A DNA stretch of 64,000 nucleotides from Lacrimispora indolis DSM 755 (GCF_000526995.1 NZ_AZUI01000001.1:1054001-1118000); one strand, 5' to 3'; counted from the stretch's first letter, positions 10,411-18,638 are shown. Notes: generated by a model from the sequence alone, not told the origin. Numbers and translations: made by a program.

Positions 10411-12111
10411 TTAATCTTCTACAAATACAGCTGTGATTGTTTTGTTGCTTTCAACTTTGTAGCAACGATCATCGCCGTCTTTTGCTTTGCTCTTGCTCTT
10501 CTGAACATTACCAGAGGTATTAACCAGTCTATATACTACAGTTTTATTACCTTCTGTCTTGTCTGCGGACTTAATCTCATAATACTCGTCATATCCGGTT
10601 TTGTTTATTTTCTCAAACTCTACGCCTTCATCATCTAAGAACCGCTCTGTTGTCAGAAGCTTAATTTCTGTATATTCTCCATCAACTGTCGTAGCCTTAA
10701 CTACAGAATACTTGTCGTCCTTATCAGCCTTTAACAGCATACCTCCAAGATAATACTTGTCATCATCTACGCCAAATTTACCCTGTCCCTTTGAGCTTCC
10801 GGACTTATTGAATAAGAACTGGAAAGAATCTCCGTCAATGGTAACATTCTGCTTGCCGGTCTTCATAGCACCGTCATCGCCGCCACCAAAATAGTAGAGT
10901 TTGTATTCTGCATCCTTATACAGACCAGATACATTTTCCTTGAATTCATCCTCAGTATCAAAGTTGTAAGCAGCTAAGTCATCATCACCTGCAACGTCTG
11001 CAATGTCAGTTGTGCTGTTGCCAACAAACTTAATGGCAACCAGACCATCCTTCATTACGCCGTAGGCATCAAATGCATACTTTTTGCCATTAATGGTCTT
11101 GATTTCAGATGCAACTAATTTACCATCCTTATCAGAATAGTACCAGTTATTCTCATCATCATCATAGTCATCCCTGCTTAAATAAGAATCAGGCACAACC
11201 TGGAACCAGCCTTTTGTTACTCTGGCGCCATCTTCAGGACTTCCATAATATCTGAATCCTCTGGTATATACAGCATTTCCCTGGCTGGTAGTAGCAGTGC
11301 TGTCTGTTGCCTCGTTAGGAGTAGCTGACCAGTTAACCCACTCAGCATTCATACGGCCGTCTGAATCGAAGCTGTACTTCCTGCCGTTAATGGTCTTGCC
11401 CTTTTCGTCAGTCATCTTCTTACCATTGGTCTTGAAATAGAAGTAACGTGTCTGATCTTCATCATCAAATAAATTATCGCTGGAAACACCAACGTCAACG
11501 GCACTGTCATAGCTGTTATCTACGATATCCAGATACTCCCACTGACCGACTCTCTGTGCTCCATCGTTTTCATCACCGCAATAATAAATGCCATCACGCC
11601 ATTTATCATCACCAGTTACCCGATCTCCGCTATCGTCGATCCAGCCGTACAGCATTTTGCCTTCATCATCAAAAATATATTTCTTTCCGTTGATCGTCTT
11701 GAAAGAAGCAGAGTTTCCGGTGGTAGAGCTCTTATAAGCTTTTCCGTTAGATCCGAAATAATACCAGTGGTTCATGGGTTCTTCATCATCATCGTCGCCG
11801 CCGTCATAATCTTCATTCTCAACGGAAACCCACTTATTGGCTGCCATGGCGCCGTTCTCATCTACATAGTAGTAATTGTCATTGTATTCAACAACAACAT
11901 CGGTAGCCATTTCGCCGTCTTCGTTTAAGTAGAACCAGTTGTCTCCTGATTTCTGCCACTTCTCTGTCTCTAAGTCGCCGCTCTTGTCATAGTACACCCA
12001 TGTACCGTTTTCTTCCTGCCAGCCTGTTGCTGCGAAAGAAGACATGGAAGCACCTAATGCAAGCAATGCTGCTGTGGATAATACAGCAACTAATTTCGTC
12101 TGCTTTCTCAT
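10411..12111 (-). CDS. Secreted cell-wall-binding repeat protein
   Basis: 566 residues from the ATG at 12111 (GGAGAG 10 bases upstream). Residues 1-28 are a signal peptide (basic start, hydrophobic core, cleavage near SSFA-A). The mature part is a string of choline/glucan-binding type repeats (CW_binding_1-like): GWQEENGTWVYYDKSGDL, WFYLNEDGEMATD, YYYVDENGAMAANKW, and several TINGKKYxFDxxGxM units. It is rich in D, Y, W and G. No catalytic domain was recognised, so it is probably a surface-attached structural or adhesion protein. Divergent from two tyrosine recombinases, a context that invites a phase-variation question (see findings). Confidence 0.88.
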   Translation of the reverse strand: MRKQTKLVAVLSTAALLALGASMSSFAATGWQEENGTWVYYDKSGDLETEKWQKSGDNWFYLNEDGEMATDVVVEYNDNYYYVDENGAMAANKWVSVENEDYDGGDDDDEEPMNHWYYFGSNGKAYKSSTTGNSASFKTINGKKYIFDDEGKMLYGWIDDSGDRVTGDDKWRDGIYYCGDENDGAQRVGQWEYLDIVDNSYDSAVDVGVSSDNLFDDEDQTRYFYFKTNGKKMTDEKGKTINGRKYSFDSDGRMNAEWVNWSATPNEATDSTATTSQGNAVYTRGFRYYGSPEDGARVTKGWFQVVPDSYLSRDDYDDDENNWYYSDKDGKLVASEIKTINGKKYAFDAYGVMKDGLVAIKFVGNSTTDIADVAGDDDLAAYNFDTEDEFKENVSGLYKDAEYKLYYFGGGDDGAMKTGKQNVTIDGDSFQFLFNKSGSSKGQGKFGVDDDKYYLGGMLLKADKDDKYSVVKATTVDGEYTEIKLLTTERFLDDEGVEFEKINKTGYDEYYEIKSADKTEGNKTVVYRLVNTSGNVQKSKSKAKDGDDRCYKVESNKTITAVFVED

Positions 12112-12177
12112 AATTAATGCACTCTCCTTTTTCTTTTTGAAATATTTTTTCGAAATTCCTAATTGCATTACGAGGTA

Positions 12178-12183
12178 ATTATA
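12178..12183 (-). promoter_or_regulatory. Candidate -10 box of the cell-wall-binding protein gene
   Basis: A TATAAT hexamer on the minus strand, about 67 bases before the start codon. No good -35 is present 16-18 bases upstream, so the promoter may need an activator or another sigma factor. Confidence 0.4.
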
Positions 12184-12266
12184 CTTCTAATATTGGAAAT
12201 TATCGAAAGCAACGGGCATTTTATATGCATTTAATCAATATTTTTTACTAATTTTTCGAAAATTTC

Positions 12267-12295
12267 TTGATTTATTTACACATTGCTTATATACT
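12267..12295 (+). promoter_or_regulatory. Promoter of the tandem recombinases
   Basis: -35 TTGATT (12267-12272), 17-base spacer, -10 TATACT (12290-12295), about 45 bases before the first recombinase start. Confidence 0.7.
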
Positions 12296-12340
12296 TGTGT
12301 TAAACTGTTTTTGCATCATTATACGAGGAGAGAAAATGAC

Positions 12341-13204
12341 ATGATAACAGAGAGCACTGTAATTGGTTCAGAAGCAGAAAGCAAAAGTCCCGTGGAGCAA
12401 AGTCTTGATGATTTCCATGATTACCTGGAATTCAATAACATGTCTCCCAATACCATTCACGTGTATTTATTCGCAGTAAAACAATTTCTTGGCTTATATC
12501 ATGTGATCAGCCATGATAATCTCATGCTTTATAAATGCTACCTTATGGAGCATTACAAGCCTCAGACAGTAAACTTAAGAATCAGAGCTCTGAATTGTTA
12601 CATGGAGTCCTTAGAGCTGTCCTCTGCTAAAGTACTGATGATACGCGTCCAGCAAAAAACATTCCTGGAAAACGTAATCAGCCAGGCTGATTACGAATAT
12701 TTAAAAAAATGTCTGATACGTTCCGGAAACATGCTGTATTATTTTGTCATACGCTTTATGGCGGCCACAGGCGTCCGGGTCAGTGAACTGGTCCAGATCA
12801 AGGTGGAGCACGTAAAATGCGGTTACATGGATATTTACTCAAAAGATAATAAAATAAGAAGAATTTACATACCAAAAAGCCTCCGGGTGGAGGCGCTGAA
12901 ATGGCTTCATCAAATTGACAGGGTAAGCGGATACGTGTTTTTAAACCGCTACGGGGATCCTATCACACCTGCCGGAATCCGGGGGCAGTTAAAAAAATTT
13001 ACTGTCCTCTATGATTTGGATCCCACTGTGGTTTATCCTCATTCCTTCCGCCATCGTTTTGCAAAGAATTTCATTGAAATATGCGGAGATATTTCCATGC
13101 TTTCCGATATTTTAGGACATGAAAGCATTGAAACCACAAGGATCTATCTTCACCGGAGCAGCACGGAACAAAAACAGATCGTCAATCAGATTGTGAATTG
13201 GTAG
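12341..13204 (+). CDS. Tyrosine recombinase (XerC/XerD-like), first of a tandem pair
   Basis: 287 residues from the ATG at 12341, chosen over the in-frame TTG at 12311 because GAGGAG is correctly placed before it. N-terminal SAM-like DNA-binding domain (about 15-95), then the catalytic domain with all six active residues: Arg146 (ATGVRVSEL), Lys171, His234 and Arg237 (HSFRHRFAKNF), His260 (LGHES) and Tyr269. It cuts and rejoins DNA through a phosphotyrosine link (family knowledge). Six bases before a paralogue of the same length. No excisionase, phage or transposon partner is seen, so it is a stand-alone recombinase of the kind that inverts promoters or resolves DNA. Confidence 0.92.
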   Translation: MITESTVIGSEAESKSPVEQSLDDFHDYLEFNNMSPNTIHVYLFAVKQFLGLYHVISHDNLMLYKCYLMEHYKPQTVNLRIRALNCYMESLELSSAKVLMIRVQQKTFLENVISQADYEYLKKCLIRSGNMLYYFVIRFMAATGVRVSELVQIKVEHVKCGYMDIYSKDNKIRRIYIPKSLRVEALKWLHQIDRVSGYVFLNRYGDPITPAGIRGQLKKFTVLYDLDPTVVYPHSFRHRFAKNFIEICGDISMLSDILGHESIETTRIYLHRSSTEQKQIVNQIVNW

Positions 13205-13210
13205 AAAATT

Positions 13211-14056
13211 ATGGAAAATGAAGAATTACTCAATGATTATAAGAAATTTCTGAAAAAAAAGAATTTGTCAAACAATACGATTACAGCCTATGAGGGAAGT
13301 GTCCGCCTTTTTTTCAGCATGAATAAGGAAATTACGCCGGAAAACCTCCAGCGTTATAAGACCTACTTAATCACCCATTACCGCCCGGCAACCGTCAATC
13401 AACGGATCCATGCCATGAATCACTATTCGCGTTTTCTGGCAGAAACCAATGGTGAGGAATACATTTTCATTGCCTCTTACCATCTGCCTTCCGTAAAAGT
13501 CCAGCAAAAGACTTTCATGGACTCCGTTATTTCCAATGAAGACTATGAGCTTTTAAAAGAAAAATTGAAAGAAGAGAAAAACTACTTCTGGTATTTTATC
13601 GTCCGCTTTCTGGCAACTACCGGCGCCAGAGTCAGTGAGCTGATCCAAATCAAGGTGGAGCATTTAAACCTGGGGTATCTGGACCTGTATTCCAAAGGAG
13701 GAAAGGTCCGCCGCATCTATTTCCCAGATTCTCTATGCCAGGAAGCCTTAGAATGGTGCCACGGACAGGACAAGCGAAGCGGCTTCCTATTTTTAAATAA
13801 AGACGGACGTCTGATTACTCCCAGAGGCATTAATTTTCAGCTAAAGCATTTGGCAAGGCGCTATGGGATCGATCCTGATACGGTTTATCCCCATTCATTC
13901 CGCCATCGTTTTGCAAAGAACTTTTTGGCCTGTTTTAATGATATTTCTCTTTTAGCTGATTTAATGGGACACGAAAGCATTGAGACCACAAGAATCTATC
14001 TTACCCGTTCCAGTCAGGAACAGCAGCAGCTTCTTGATGAAATTATTACCTGGTAA
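13211..14056 (+). CDS. Tyrosine recombinase (XerC/XerD-like), second of a tandem pair
   Basis: 281 residues, clearly homologous to the gene before it over its whole length (shared blocks VKVQQKTF, VSELIQIKVEHL, TVYPHSFRHRFAKNF, GHESIETTRIYL). Catalytic set intact: Arg140, Lys165, His228, Arg231, His254, Tyr263. It is only 6 bases after the first recombinase and lacks its own promoter, so the pair is translated from one message. The pair looks like a local duplication that has diverged while both copies kept activity. This is consistent with recombinases that act as a heterodimer or on two related sites (inference). Confidence 0.92.
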   Translation: MENEELLNDYKKFLKKKNLSNNTITAYEGSVRLFFSMNKEITPENLQRYKTYLITHYRPATVNQRIHAMNHYSRFLAETNGEEYIFIASYHLPSVKVQQKTFMDSVISNEDYELLKEKLKEEKNYFWYFIVRFLATTGARVSELIQIKVEHLNLGYLDLYSKGGKVRRIYFPDSLCQEALEWCHGQDKRSGFLFLNKDGRLITPRGINFQLKHLARRYGIDPDTVYPHSFRHRFAKNFLACFNDISLLADLMGHESIETTRIYLTRSSQEQQQLLDEIITW

Positions 14057-14128
14057 GTAATTTTTTTGCATTTTTGTTTATTTTTACATATTTTTACGGT
14101 ATAATTCCGAAAAGGAGGATAGTATGCT

Positions 14129-15352
14129 ATGATAATTTCTTTTCGTTTTAAGAATTTCCGTTCCTTTCTGGATGAAACTTTTATTGATATGAAGGCGGTC
14201 AATTATAAAGAGCACCCAAGCCATATGGTAATGGCCGGCAACAAAAAACTGATTAAGACCCTGGCCGTATATGGTGCAAACGCCAGCGGGAAAACCAATC
14301 TTTTTCTCGCTTTTGCCAGCTTTCATTCTTTTATTTTCTGGCAGCTTTTTTCACTGAAAGACATTCCCAGAAAGCATTTTATGTCAATCCTGCAGGTCAC
14401 TGCTTTGGACAGAATTCTTCCGTTTCATATGGAGGAAACCAATTCCCTTCCAACGGAAATGGAGCTCTCCTTTATCAGCGGGCAGCGGGTTTATGAATAC
14501 GGCTTTTCCGTCTTAAAGGAAAAAATTCTCACCGAATTTCTGACAGTAGATAACCATGTGGTATTTACACGGACTGAGGATAATCTGTCCATTGGGCGCC
14601 AGTACGAAAAAGCCTTACGCCAGAAGGCAGGAATCCGCCCTCACCGGGACCGGTTATTTTGTTCCGTTTTATCATGCCTGGATATTCCCGAAATCTCAGT
14701 CATTATGGAGCCCTTTGAAACCTTCTTTTTGAAACAGATCAATTATTACTGCGATTTTCTGGAACCATTTCGGCTTGCTGGAAATCTGATCATGGATGGC
14801 AGAGCCTACAAAGCCCTTGAACACCCCGAAGCCCTCAATTATGGATTGGAACAGCTAAGAAAGCTGGGAATCCCGGCAGAGGAACTTATTATTGATAAGG
14901 GAATCCCAAAGCTGGGCTACCGGGTGAAATCCCGGGTCACCGGTAAATATGAGACCCAGTACATGGATTATACCAAGGTCTCCCTTGGTACAATGAAATC
15001 CCTTCAATTATTTATACAGATTTACTATTTGTCCAAAAAGGGTGGTATTCTGATTATTGATAACATATCAAACGAATTCCATCCGGCTGTTACAAAATTT
15101 TTTATAGACTTTCTTCAGCAGGAAAAAATCAAAAACATACAGCTGATTTTCACTACTTATGATATCTCCATATTAAACAATCAACAGTTCCGCCGTGACG
15201 AAGTGGCCTTTGTTGATATGAATGAATATCAGGAATCCAGGCTATACACCTTAGCGGACATAAAGGTCCGGTCTGACGCCAGCTTTTCCAAGGATTATCT
15301 TCTTGGTAAATATGGAGCCATCCCCCTTCTGAAAGACTGCTTTATCCAGTAA
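14129..15352 (+). CDS. AAA15-type ATPase (COG1106) with atypical Walker B and switch residues
   Basis: 407 residues. The N-terminus FRFKNFRSF and Walker A GANASGKT (49-56) are typical of SMC/RecF-like ATPases of the AAA15/AAA21 group. A signature-like SLGTMKS is at 285-291. The Walker B line reads ILIIDN (307-312), with Asn where the family normally has the catalytic Glu. The following switch segment is TTYD (342-345), with Tyr in place of the usual His. Relatives often serve in phage defence or with an RloB-like or nuclease partner, but no such partner is adjacent. ATG at 14129 follows AAGGAGG. Own -10 (TATAAT) just upstream and a strong terminator after. Confidence 0.8.
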   Translation: MIISFRFKNFRSFLDETFIDMKAVNYKEHPSHMVMAGNKKLIKTLAVYGANASGKTNLFLAFASFHSFIFWQLFSLKDIPRKHFMSILQVTALDRILPFHMEETNSLPTEMELSFISGQRVYEYGFSVLKEKILTEFLTVDNHVVFTRTEDNLSIGRQYEKALRQKAGIRPHRDRLFCSVLSCLDIPEISVIMEPFETFFLKQINYYCDFLEPFRLAGNLIMDGRAYKALEHPEALNYGLEQLRKLGIPAEELIIDKGIPKLGYRVKSRVTGKYETQYMDYTKVSLGTMKSLQLFIQIYYLSKKGGILIIDNISNEFHPAVTKFFIDFLQQEKIKNIQLIFTTYDISILNNQQFRRDEVAFVDMNEYQESRLYTLADIKVRSDASFSKDYLLGKYGAIPLLKDCFIQ

Positions 15353-15358
15353 TTGAAA

Positions 15359-15430
15359 AAGGCATAGGCAAATGTGAACTGCCCCCTGTCACTTGACAGA
15401 GATAAGTTCACATGGCATATGTCCTTTTTT
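15359..15430. terminator. Bidirectional terminator between the ATPase gene and DUF1934 gene
   Basis: Outer stem ATGTGAACT / AGTTCACAT with an inner TGTCA / TGACA stem, extended by GGCATA...ATATGCC-like flanks. T-runs follow in both directions. Confidence 0.75.
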
Positions 15431-15875
15431 AATTCAAAAGACGGATGTCCGCCGTGGCTTTGGAATGGATATCCAAAACAATATTGCATTCCGACACATG
15501 CTGGTAATTGATATCAAGAGAATAGGCTACCCGCACCTTTAAGCTGTCCTCAGCTTCATGGATCTGAATGTCCTTTGTGCTTATCCCGATCATAAGTTCT
15601 CCAAAGGGAGTGGCATAGCAGGACATATTTTTTTTATCTTTTTCAAATGTCATATGGACGCTGGCACAGCCGCGTTTAATGATATCCAGTCCTGACCGGC
15701 GGATTTTAATGGTGTTCTTGGTTACTCCTCCTGTGTCTTCCTGGATCTCATCATAGAGGATATAGTGATTGCCGTTTTTCAGGAAATAATCACCGGCAGT
15801 TATCATTTCAACTGTATTGTTGTCATCCTCTGCAATCTGCATCCCGCTGATGCTGATCAGAACATCTCTTGTCAT
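15429..15875 (-). CDS. DUF1934 beta-barrel protein
   Basis: 148 residues from the ATG at 15875 (AGGAG 8 bases upstream; the longer frame would start inside murI). The sequence shows the DUF1934/YwiB pattern: DVLISISGMQ at the start, a run of alternating hydrophobic strands, and VRVAYSLDINYQHVSECNIVLDI near the end. The family is a calycin-like barrel of unknown role, often near wall or arginyl-tRNA synthetase genes. Here it directly follows murI (the murI stop is 13 bases before its start), so it is the last gene of the ddl-murI operon. Confidence 0.85.
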   Translation of the reverse strand: MTRDVLISISGMQIAEDDNNTVEMITAGDYFLKNGNHYILYDEIQEDTGGVTKNTIKIRRSGLDIIKRGCASVHMTFEKDKKNMSCYATPFGELMIGISTKDIQIHEAEDSLKVRVAYSLDINYQHVSECNIVLDIHSKATADIRLLN

Positions 15876-15888
15876 ATTATAAACTCCT

Positions 15889-16707
15889 TTAGTACTCCTC
15901 AATGTTTATTTGCTCTGTCTCTTTTACCTGTCCCGGGAGGATAGAGGTAGCAAAACTGGTGAACTTCTCCGCCAGGTCGCTGACATAGAATCGGTATTTT
16001 TCCGGAACATTGCTTTCCTGTCCGCATAAAAGGCCTTTTTCTTCCAAAATCTGTTTTAATTCCAAAGCAGTTTCATAGGCAGGGTTTACCAAGGTCACTT
16101 CCGGTCCCATAAGCCTTCCCACAGTGGAACGCAGTAAGGGATAATGAGTACAGCCAAGTACCAGTGTATCAATATATTTTCCTTTTAATTCGCTTAAATA
16201 TCTGGAAGCGATCTCATCCGTGACGGAATCATGCAAAAGCCCTTCTTCCACCAAAGGAACCAAAAGGGGGCATGGTTTTCCAGTCACTTCAATATCTTCT
16301 TTCATTTCCTGCATCACTCTGGTGTAAACCCCGCTTCGTATGGTCCCTTCCGTCCCAATGATACCGATCTTCCCGTTTTTCGTAGATTCTACGGCGGTTC
16401 TTGCCCCCGCATGGATCACGCCCACAATGGGAATATCCACTTCCTTTTCCACTGCCTCAAGGGCACAGGCAGTGGCGGTATTGCAGGCGATCACTATCGC
16501 CTTCACATCCTGGGTCATTAAAAAGCGGATGATCTGTCTGGTAAAACGGATCACCGTGCTGCAGGATTTGCTGCCATAGGGCACTCTTGCCGTATCTCCA
16601 AAATATACAATCCTTTCATCCGGCATCTGCCGCATGATCTCACGGGCAACCGTAAGCCCGCCTACGCCGGAATCAAATACCCCTATGGGCGAATTTCTGT
16701 CTGCCAT
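15889..16707 (-). CDS. murI: Glutamate racemase
   Basis: Converts L- to D-glutamate for peptidoglycan; cytosolic. 272 residues from ATG 16707, preferred over the TTG codon just before it because GAGGAA is at the right distance. Both catalytic cysteines are present in their motifs: ACNTATA in the N-terminal half and GCTHYPLL in the C-terminal half. The N-terminal GVFDSGVGGLTV and GDTARVPYGSKS motifs are also intact. Middle gene of ddl-murI-DUF1934. The 121-base gap from ddl is filled by two copies of a 49-bp leader repeat, whose GAGGAA tail supplies the ribosome site. Confidence 0.97.
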   Translation of the reverse strand: MADRNSPIGVFDSGVGGLTVAREIMRQMPDERIVYFGDTARVPYGSKSCSTVIRFTRQIIRFLMTQDVKAIVIACNTATACALEAVEKEVDIPIVGVIHAGARTAVESTKNGKIGIIGTEGTIRSGVYTRVMQEMKEDIEVTGKPCPLLVPLVEEGLLHDSVTDEIASRYLSELKGKYIDTLVLGCTHYPLLRSTVGRLMGPEVTLVNPAYETALELKQILEEKGLLCGQESNVPEKYRFYVSDLAEKFTSFATSILPGQVKETEQINIEEY

Positions 16708-16712
16708 CAAAT

Positions 16713-16826
16713 TTCCTCTTTTCTGCCCTGTCTTTTGGGCATAAAGGTATGCCGTAAGGCGTTCCTCTTTTCTGCCCTATCTTTTGGGCATAAAGGTATG
16801 CCGTAAGGCGTTCCTCTTTTCTGCCC
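16713..16826 (-). repeat. Two and a third tandem copies of a 49-bp two-hairpin leader repeat before murI
   Basis: In murI sense each unit has a hairpin GCC-TTAC-GGC, the core ATACCTTTATGCCC, an AAAAGAYA loop, the closing arm GGGCA, and GAAAAGAGGAA. Unit starts on the plus strand are at 16713, 16762 and 16811, exactly 49 bases apart; the third is only the 16-base tail. The two full copies differ at one base. The TGCCC/GGGCA arms form the second hairpin, and the GAGGAA of the last copy is the murI ribosome site. Related copies occur before ppiB, licD, rfbH and rpoB. Confidence 0.85.
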
Positions 16827-16828
16827 GA

Positions 16829-17893
16829 CTATATCCGGAAACGGTCCATCGCATGCTCCATCAGGCGATCAACCAGTTCATCCTTATTCACTCCGGCCGA
16901 TTCCCAAAGCATGGGGTACATGCTGATGGCTGTAAATCCCGGCATGGTATTGATCTCATTGAATACCACTGTGCCGTCCTTTTTCACGAAAAAATCCACC
17001 CTTGCCAGGCCATAGCCGTCTACTGCCTGGAAAATGGCCTTGGCGGCTTCTCTCACACGCTCCGCGGCTCCTTCGGGCAGTACCGGATCTGCAACTGTTC
17101 TGGAATCAGCGTTGTAATATTTGGCATCAAAATCATAGAACTCTGCTGCGGCAAGGATCTCCCCCACTCCGGAGGCTTCCACAGGAACGCTCCCGCCTCC
17201 AAACACAGCGCATTCGATCTCCCGGCCCATGATCATCTCTTCCACCAGGATCTTGCGGTCATGGTTTGCAGCTTCCTCCAAAGCTTCTATAAGCTCCTTC
17301 CTGTCTCCTGCCCGGCTCACGCCCTTGGAAGACCCGGCATTGGAGGGCTTTACGAATACAGGGTAAGAGAATTTTTCCTCCACCTTACCTACAACTGTTT
17401 CCATATCCGATAAGTCATGGCGCATCACCGGCACATAAGCTGCCTGAGTGACTCCCAGGTCATCTACAATGATCTTTGTATATAATTTATCCATGGAAAC
17501 AGCGGATGCCAGTACACCGCAGCCCACATAGGGAATTCTCGCCAGCTCCAAAAGCCCCTGGACAGTTCCATCCTCGCCCAATAATCCATGCAGCACCGGG
17601 AATACCACATCAGCCTTAAGCACCTCTGTCTTTTCCCCATCCATTAAGATGACACCGCCCATGGTGGCATCAGGTGAAATGACAGCAGAAACATGCCCGT
17701 TTTTCCATGTGCCCTTTTCAATATCTTCCACAGAATCCGTCTTGATCCAACGGCCTTCTTCCGTAATTCCGATCAAAGCAACATCATACTTATCTCTATC
17801 AATATGGTTAATCACATTGACCACCGACATACAGGATACAATGTGTTCCGATGACTGGCCGCCAAATAATACAACCGCAGTTTTTTTACCCAT
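16829..17893 (-). CDS. ddl: D-alanine--D-alanine ligase
   Basis: ATP-grasp enzyme joining two D-Ala for the peptidoglycan stem. 354 residues. Seen: N-terminal GGQSSEH motif, HGLLGEDGTVQG, the ATP-binding KPSNAGSSKGV, the omega-loop FDAKYYNADSRT, and the magnesium-binding EINTMPGFT near the C-terminus. The omega-loop keeps the Lys-Tyr pair usual for D-Ala-D-Ala enzymes; there is no Van cluster nearby, so a resistance ligase is unlikely. First gene of the ddl-murI-DUF1934 operon, with promoter at 17934-17961, divergent from spoIIR. Confidence 0.95.
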   Translation of the reverse strand: MGKKTAVVLFGGQSSEHIVSCMSVVNVINHIDRDKYDVALIGITEEGRWIKTDSVEDIEKGTWKNGHVSAVISPDATMGGVILMDGEKTEVLKADVVFPVLHGLLGEDGTVQGLLELARIPYVGCGVLASAVSMDKLYTKIIVDDLGVTQAAYVPVMRHDLSDMETVVGKVEEKFSYPVFVKPSNAGSSKGVSRAGDRKELIEALEEAANHDRKILVEEMIMGREIECAVFGGGSVPVEASGVGEILAAAEFYDFDAKYYNADSRTVADPVLPEGAAERVREAAKAIFQAVDGYGLARVDFFVKKDGTVVFNEINTMPGFTAISMYPMLWESAGVNKDELVDRLMEHAMDRFRI

Positions 17894-17933
17894 TTTGATC
17901 TCCTTACAAATTTCTCAATTTTACAGTGTTTAT

Positions 17934-17961
17934 ATTATAGCACATATGGTTACAATTACAA
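17934..17961 (-). promoter_or_regulatory. ddl promoter
   Basis: Minus strand -35 TTGTAA (17961-17956), 16-base spacer, -10 TATAAT (17939-17934), about 40 bases before the ddl start. Confidence 0.7.
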
Positions 17962-17990
17962 ATAGATTCCAGAAAAAAGGAGGAACCCCA

Positions 17991-18638
17991 ATGAAACAGA
18001 AACGTGATCTATTTTTATGTATTACCTGTTTCCTGATTGCATTTTTGCTTACCTTATCAGACGGAAGGCAAAGTGATGAAGCACTGGCGGCACGGATCGC
18101 TCCGGAAATCCTGCGTTTTCACGTATTGGCAAACAGCGACAGCTCAGAAGACCAGAATTTAAAATTAAAAGTGCGCACCATGCTGCTCAATTCAATATAT
18201 GAGGACCTTGGAGAAAATGCATCACTTGAGGAAACAAAAGGCTATGTTCTCACCCATAAGGACAGCCTGGAGAAAAAAGCGGAACACTACATGAAAAAAC
18301 TGGGATACGATTATCCCGCACATATGGAACTGACCAATTGTTACTTTCCGACTAAAACCTATGGTGATATGGTATTCCCCTGCGGCAATTATGAGGCCGT
18401 CCGGGTAAAAATAGGCGAAGGAAAAGGACGCAACTGGTGGTGCGTCCTTTATCCTCCTCTTTGTTTCACAGATTCTTCCTATGCAGTTGTGCCGGATACT
18501 TCCAAGGAAATTTTAAGAAGCTCCATGGATGAATCTGATTATAAGAGGATCAGCCGTGAAACCCCGAAGATCCATATTCGTTTTAAGCTGGCCGACTTAC
18601 TTTTAAAAAAGCCGGAGCCTACTGTCCAGAATCCGTAA
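17991..18638 (+). CDS. spoIIR: Stage II sporulation protein R
   Basis: Forespore-made, exported signal protein that triggers SpoIIGA to process pro-sigma-E in the mother cell (established for Bacillus). 215 residues from the ATG at 17991, which has AAAGGAGG before it; the much longer open frame upstream lies over ddl and is not coding. N-terminal hydrophobic anchor (about 7-23), then the conserved core IAPEILRFHVLANSDSSEDQNLKLKVR and a C-terminal GNYEAVRVKIGEGKGRNWWCVLYPPLCF block, both diagnostic. Its last 20 bases overlap the convergent TolC-like gene. Evidence that the organism forms endospores. Confidence 0.96.
   Translation: MKQKRDLFLCITCFLIAFLLTLSDGRQSDEALAARIAPEILRFHVLANSDSSEDQNLKLKVRTMLLNSIYEDLGENASLEETKGYVLTHKDSLEKKAEHYMKKLGYDYPAHMELTNCYFPTKTYGDMVFPCGNYEAVRVKIGEGKGRNWWCVLYPPLCFTDSSYAVVPDTSKEILRSSMDESDYKRISRETPKIHIRFKLADLLLKKPEPTVQNP

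Noticed and set aside
12112-12340. Invertible promoter flanked by inverted repeats
   Set aside because: Only direct or very weak inverted similarity was found by eye; kept as a question, not called as a feature.
14129-15352. Two-gene anti-phage system (AAA15 ATPase plus RloB-like partner)
   Set aside because: The next gene is an unrelated DUF1934 protein on the other strand after a strong terminator; no partner is present.
16713-16826. Possible CRISPR-like array (49-bp period)
   Set aside because: Units are directly joined with no spacers, only two are complete, and related copies occur singly before other genes.
16829-17893. Vancomycin-resistance type D-Ala-D-Lac/Ser ligase
   Set aside because: Omega-loop keeps Lys-Tyr typical of D-Ala-D-Ala ligases, and no van genes are nearby.
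17649-17990. N-terminal extension of spoIIR by 114 codons
   Set aside because: Antisense to ddl; the AAAGGAGG site and the known SpoIIR N-terminus place the start at 17991.
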